A stretch of DNA of 19,402 bases from Muribaculaceae bacterium (GTDB taxonomy: Bacteria > Bacteroidota > Bacteroidia > Bacteroidales > Muribaculaceae): the NCBI GenBank assembly GCA_029060585.1, contig JAIDTS010000237.1, positions 1 to 19,402 on the forward strand, read 5' to 3'. Every line of letters starts with the position of its first letter. Positions within the stretch are counted from its first letter, which is position 1. Shown one piece after another: positions 16,098-19,402 of this stretch. A model generated the notes under the pieces. That model searched no databases. It saw only the letters and a program-made list of their open reading frames with translations, and had not been told where the DNA came from. Both the position numbers and the translations under genes were made by a program.

Positions 16098-16248
16098 TAG
16101 ATGATTTGTCTTTAGCCGACAGGAATCGTATATCTCTCGCCGTCTGCTAAAGAGAATATTCAAATACATCAGCAAGCCCTTTGCCCCTCTGAGGATTATT
16201 TATCAGGATGAAAATACATTGTCAAACCGAAACTTAAGTTACATCATT
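16098..16248 (+). promoter_or_regulatory. Long structured 5' leader of the first GLPGLI gene
   Basis: Together with the terminator and promoter above it, this fills the 334-nt stretch between GH57 and the GLPGLI ATG. At its 5' end CTTTAGCCGAC (16110-16120) pairs with GTCTGCTAAAG (16142-16152), 10 of 11 bp with one C-T mismatch and a 21-nt loop. Near its 3' end a nine-codon reading frame (ATG 16208 to TAA 16237, MKIHCQTET) finishes 11 nt before the real start and could act as a leader peptide. No riboswitch family is recognised. Function is inferred only from length and structure. Confidence 0.45.
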
Positions 16249-17121
16249 ATGAAGATCTGTAGAGTAATCACTTTTATTATTATATATTTAGCAGGTTGGC
16301 CTTCATTTGCTCAAACTGATAATATACGCATTGGCTTTGAGCATCATCAAAAAGTTTATAAAGACAAGAAGAAGGAACGAGTAGACAAGTATATTCTGCA
16401 TACAGACTACAAGAGTTCCACTTTTTATAATCCAAACACATACTTCCTTGATAAGAGCGCTCACGATGAGAATGCCAGAAACGCATACGGACAAATGGCA
16501 TCAGCTATGCAGGCTAATGGTCAGGGCAGTTTAGTTCCGAATCGAAGTGTGAGCACCTATGTATTTAAATCATTTGATAATCAAAACCTTCGTGTGTATC
16601 AGGACAACAATGAAGACTATATTTATTATGATGAACCTTTTGAGGAAATGAATTGGGAGATTGTAGAAGATTCTACAAAAACTGTATTGGATTACGAATG
16701 CATCATGGCAGAAACGGACTATCATGGTGTACATTGGACGGCATGGTTTACACCTGAAATACCCGTTCACGACGGTCCTTGGAAATTTGAAGGACCTCCC
16801 GGTATGATACTTATGGTGTCCGATTACTCTGGGAACCATACTTTTGTTGCCACAGGCCTGGAATATACTGCCGAAAGCATCCCTGTAATGGAGGTCCCTG
16901 AGTATTATAGCAAGGGCAATAGACTTGAGTTCATAAAACATTCTTCAAAATCAATAGATGGTTATATTGCAGAGCTCAAGGCAATGTATCCTGAATCCGG
17001 CATCAAATTGCGATTTCCAGGAGGACAGGAGTTAAGCATTGATGAAATCTCGGAGTATTACTCCTCTTTTGATCCGAATTTCCAAGGACTCGAAATTGAT
17101 TATATTCATGCTGATAAGTAG
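16249..17121 (+). CDS. GLPGLI family protein, first copy
   Basis: 290 aa from the ATG at 16249. The signal peptide is MKICRVITFIIIYLAGWPSF with cleavage after Ala-Gln, so the protein is exported. An in-frame TTG ten codons earlier is rejected because it would extend the signal peptide N-terminus unnaturally. The family core appears as VLDYECIMAETDYHG, WTAWFTPEIPVHDGPWKFEG and PPGMI, a diverged form of the GLPGLI hexapeptide. GLPGLI proteins are periplasmic or envelope proteins of unknown biochemical role that often sit beside TonB-receptor-like barrels, as here. Base composition is clearly more AT-rich than the glycogen operon. It shares the core with the next gene but diverges strongly elsewhere. 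Confidence 0.85.
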   Translation: MKICRVITFIIIYLAGWPSFAQTDNIRIGFEHHQKVYKDKKKERVDKYILHTDYKSSTFYNPNTYFLDKSAHDENARNAYGQMASAMQANGQGSLVPNRSVSTYVFKSFDNQNLRVYQDNNEDYIYYDEPFEEMNWEIVEDSTKTVLDYECIMAETDYHGVHWTAWFTPEIPVHDGPWKFEGPPGMILMVSDYSGNHTFVATGLEYTAESIPVMEVPEYYSKGNRLEFIKHSSKSIDGYIAELKAMYPESGIKLRFPGGQELSIDEISEYYSSFDPNFQGLEIDYIHADK

Positions 17122-17212
17122 CTGTTATAGCTAAACGAATATCATACACTCAGTTGGTTTCGAGACGATTTGGTTGCTAAAAAAGCTAAGATGTGATAGG
17201 ATTTTAAAAAAA

Positions 17213-17246
17213 ACTAATTAATAAGTTGCATAACTAAATAATTAGT
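17213..17246. repeat. 8-bp inverted repeat framing the promoter of the second GLPGLI gene
   Basis: ACTAATTA (17213-17220) and TAATTAGT (17239-17246) are perfect inverted repeats 18 nt apart. They enclose the -33 box and end 2 nt before the -7 box. This is a plausible operator half-site pair for a dimeric regulator, though AT-rich enough to arise by chance. Confidence 0.5.
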
Positions 17247-17256
17247 ATTATCTTTG
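17225..17256 (+). promoter_or_regulatory. Promoter of the second GLPGLI gene
   Basis: GTTG (17225-17228), 20-nt spacer, TATCTTTG (17249-17256, exact TAnnTTTG). The predicted start is near 17263, about 20 nt before the ATG at 17284. It implies that the second GLPGLI gene and the barrel gene can be transcribed separately from the first. Confidence 0.65.
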
Positions 17257-17283
17257 CAGTAGAATATAGAAAGCTATGCTATT

Positions 17284-18135
17284 ATGAAAAGAATACTGAC
17301 ATCATTGATATTTAGCACTGCAGCTATCATAGCCTTGGGTGAACACCCGATGGCGATCCTGAAAGCTCAATATACTGAATGGAATCGTCGTGAAGGTTCA
17401 AATGATAAGCAGCCGTATATACATGAAGACAAATTCATTCTCCAGATAGGAAACGGATCATCTTACTTTTATGACCCGCAAACCTTCTATATTGATTCTC
17501 TAGAAAATGATCCTTCCGGCAGAGTTATCCTGGATCAGGCGTTGGCTGATGCATTGAGAGAGTTCAGCGAGACAGGAGCCGATGCTTTTGCCATTCTCGA
17601 AAAAGCAGGCCTTATGTCGAAAAGTCACTATAAATGCAGGAAACAATTCTCAGACAACCTGATATCCGTATGGCAAACCAATGGTGCCGACGAATATGAG
17701 TATACTGTCGATATGAATGAACTTAACTGGGAGCTATGCGATTCTACCCATACTGTGCTTGATTATGAATGCAATCTTGCCTCGGCATACTATCATGGAC
17801 GAAAATGGAAAGCTTGGTTTGCAACGGATATTCCTGTGCAGGATGGTCCATGGCAACTGTGCGGACTTCCGGGGCTGATAATGAAAGCCGAGACAGAAGA
17901 TGGTGAGTATGGCTTTATCATCACAGGGCTACAGCAGTGCAATGAAACTTTCAAACCGGTCTTAATTGATCCTGACAAATTATATAAAACCAAAAGAAAA
18001 ACTTATCTGAAAATGAGAGATTACGGACGCCGTAATAGATCTGCTCAGATAAGTGCCATGACAAACGGTGCAGTTAAAGTGAATGTTGATTACACTGGCA
18101 AAGATGACTTCCTCGAAACAGATTATCATGAGTAA
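17284..18135 (+). CDS. GLPGLI family protein, second copy
   Basis: 283 aa. The N-terminus MKRILTSLIFSTAAIIALG is a hydrophobic signal peptide. The family core is well kept: VLDYECNLASAYYHG, WKAWFATDIPVQDGPWQLC and the exact hexapeptide GLPGLI (about 198-203). A FYDPQTFYIDSLENDPSGR segment matches FYNPNTYFLD in the first copy, showing the two are tandem paralogues. The role is unknown; probable envelope location. It has its own promoter 28 nt upstream. The stop TAA (18133-18135) overlaps the probable ATG of the outer-membrane gene by 8 nt, which suggests translational coupling and a joint function. Confidence 0.9.
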   Translation: MKRILTSLIFSTAAIIALGEHPMAILKAQYTEWNRREGSNDKQPYIHEDKFILQIGNGSSYFYDPQTFYIDSLENDPSGRVILDQALADALREFSETGADAFAILEKAGLMSKSHYKCRKQFSDNLISVWQTNGADEYEYTVDMNELNWELCDSTHTVLDYECNLASAYYHGRKWKAWFATDIPVQDGPWQLCGLPGLIMKAETEDGEYGFIITGLQQCNETFKPVLIDPDKLYKTKRKTYLKMRDYGRRNRSAQISAMTNGAVKVNVDYTGKDDFLETDYHE

Positions 18136-19363
18136 TATGAATCAACTTTTCTTATTTCTGCTCTTTATATTGGCTGCGGTAGTTGCCGAGGCTCAGGTCA
18201 ATGTGTCGGGAACCATCATTGAGAAGGAAAACAGCTCACCTTTGACCGGGGCTTCCGTAATAGTGAAGGGATCTGACGGCAAGATAAAGAAATTCGCTTC
18301 TTCAAAGTCAAACGGCAGTTTTGAGATGGCTGTTCCTTCAGTTGAAGGCTGTCGTCTTGAAGTATCGATGATGGGTTTCGCCAAGCAGTCAATTCCTCTT
18401 GACAGTGTGTCCTTTCCACTCACGGTCTTTCTTGAACCGGGATCTACAATTCTTAAAGAAGTCACCGTAAAGGCTGACAGGATAAGGGAACAGGGAGATA
18501 CCATAACCTACAATGTCGGCAGTTTCGCACAGGCTCAGGACCGCTCTATCGGTGACGTACTAAAACGAATGCCCGGTATCAACGTGGAAAGTTCCGGCAA
18601 GATACAGTATCAGGGTGAGGACATCAACAAATTCTACATCGAGGGCTCCGACCTGCTCGGAGGCAAATATGGTATCGCAACCAATGGCATTAGCCATGAA
18701 GACGTTGGCGCTGTAGAGGTGATGGAGAATCATCAGCCAATGCAGGTGCTTGCCGGCATTTCTTTTTCCGACAAGGCCGCGATCAACCTTAAACTTAAGA
18801 ACAAGGCTAAGGCTACCTGGACATTCCATGGCGATGCCGCTGGTGGCTACTCATGGCAACCGGAAGGTGCCTTATGGGACGGAGAACTGTTCGCCATGGC
18901 GGTCATGCACGGGTTCCAGAACATCACAACGTTGAAGACCAACAACATCGGTGAGGACCTGTCGGTCCAGGCAACAGACTTCTTCGCCTCCCGTCGGGGA
19001 ACATACCTTAGTCCATATGTCAATGTATCGATGCCCGGTGTGCCTAATCTAAGCCGTAAGCGTACCCTTTTCAACCGCTCAGCTCTTGTTTCTACTAACA
19101 GTCTGTGGAAATTCGGAAGAGGAGAGTTCAAGACCCAGATCGACTACTCCTTCAACAGGGTTGCCGCTGAAGCCGCCAACATCACGACTTACTTTCTCAA
19201 CGGCGGCGACCGCGTTGTCACCGAGAACCGCAGAGGTGTGGATCGCTCGCATTCCCTGTCTGGCAAGTTCATCTACGAGCTAAATCAAAAGACGGCTTTC
19301 ATAAACAACACCCTGAAAACCAACATTGACTGGGATGATGTTCGGCTTCACGTGTCCGGTTAG
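18128..19363 (+). CDS. CarboxypepD-regulatory/TonB-receptor-like outer-membrane protein, interrupted by in-frame TAG
   Basis: 411 codons before a TAG at 19361-19363; the window ends 39 nt later. The signal peptide is LFLFLLFILAAVVAEAQ. A carboxypeptidase-regulatory-like beta-sandwich (about 23-105) carries VSGTIIEKENSSPLTGASVI. A plug-like domain (about 115-215) has GDVLKRMPGINV and an IEGSDLLGGKYG segment. Barrel strands follow (GEFKTQIDYSFNR and others). Proteins of this layout usually run to some 800-950 residues, so more than half is missing. After the TAG the same frame stays open to the window edge and reads LHNNQAASMQDYY, which looks like barrel sequence. The gene therefore appears to carry a nonsense change (or sequencing error) rather than a natural end. 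Start: ATG 18128 overlaps the upstream stop; ATG 18137 is a close alternative. Confidence 0.8.
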   Translation: MSNMNQLFLFLLFILAAVVAEAQVNVSGTIIEKENSSPLTGASVIVKGSDGKIKKFASSKSNGSFEMAVPSVEGCRLEVSMMGFAKQSIPLDSVSFPLTVFLEPGSTILKEVTVKADRIREQGDTITYNVGSFAQAQDRSIGDVLKRMPGINVESSGKIQYQGEDINKFYIEGSDLLGGKYGIATNGISHEDVGAVEVMENHQPMQVLAGISFSDKAAINLKLKNKAKATWTFHGDAAGGYSWQPEGALWDGELFAMAVMHGFQNITTLKTNNIGEDLSVQATDFFASRRGTYLSPYVNVSMPGVPNLSRKRTLFNRSALVSTNSLWKFGRGEFKTQIDYSFNRVAAEAANITTYFLNGGDRVVTENRRGVDRSHSLSGKFIYELNQKTAFINNTLKTNIDWDDVRLHVSG

Positions 19364-19402
19364 TTGCATAATAACCAGGCAGCCTCCATGCAAGATTATT
19401 AT

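Noticed and set aside
16219..16248. TTG start extending the first GLPGLI protein by ten residues
   Set aside because: It would put a polar extension ahead of a complete signal peptide starting at Met 16249.
19361..19363. TAG read as a sense codon (recoding)
   Set aside because: TAG ends at least three intact genes in the window, and no recoding element such as a pyrrolysine context is visible.
1..19402. CRISPR arrays, tRNAs, insertion sequences or prophage genes
   Set aside because: I saw no regularly spaced repeats, tRNA-like cloverleaf with TTCGA arm, transposase or integrase motif on either strand.

Overview
The window reads as a chromosomal segment from a Bacteroidales bacterium, most likely a gut Muribaculaceae-type organism. 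Three things point there: promoters with the Bacteroidetes -7 element TAnnTTTG and a -33 TTTG-like box; the protein families present (GLPGLI proteins, a carboxypeptidase-regulatory/TonB-receptor-like outer-membrane protein, a DUF6056-type membrane protein, DUF349, cytidylate-kinase-like, and the glycogen trio GDE/GT4/GH57); and few classical Shine-Dalgarno sites. The genus is an inference. No phage, IS element, CRISPR array or tRNA was seen.

Layout. (1) 1-326: the first 31 codons of a leftward NADP-type glutamate dehydrogenase, and a divergent promoter region. (2) 327-2982, rightward: apbE (FAD:protein FMN transferase lipoprotein) and a multi-pass DUF6056-like membrane protein whose last codons overlap, tail to tail, the next gene. 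(3) 8311-2937, a leftward four-gene run: a small helical conserved protein, a secreted cyclophilin with an inserted helical segment, a DUF349 coiled-coil protein, and a patatin/outer-membrane-barrel (type Vd-like) protein preceded by a perfect 13-bp palindrome. (4) 8494-11036, rightward: a cytidylate-kinase-like protein with a GTG start, the RNase P RNA gene rnpB (9163-9552, exact P1 pairing) with its terminator, and a YihY/BrkB membrane protein. (5) 11151-15914, a compact glycogen/alpha-glucan operon: debranching enzyme, GT4 glycogen-synthase-like glycosyltransferase and a GH57 alpha-amylase-like protein with a Lys-rich, AT-hook-like tail. It has a good promoter in front and a 12-bp terminator hairpin behind. 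(6) 16090-19402: two diverged tandem GLPGLI genes, then an outer-membrane TonB-receptor-like gene that overlaps the second by 8 nt and is cut by an in-frame TAG about 40 nt before the window ends.

How the genes fit together. Block 5 should handle synthesis and remodelling of storage glucan. However, both hydrolases differ at positions where the families normally carry a catalytic Asp: Ser419 in the debranching enzyme and Ser242 in GH57. The cluster may therefore act partly by binding rather than hydrolysis. Block 3 combines periplasmic folding, a coiled-coil cytoplasmic protein and an outer-membrane lipase. Block 6 is a GLPGLI plus outer-membrane-barrel module of unknown role. The most unusual observations are the degenerate catalytic positions with the AT-hook-like GH57 tail, the palindrome next to the patatin start, the structured leader of the first GLPGLI gene, and the TAG interruption.
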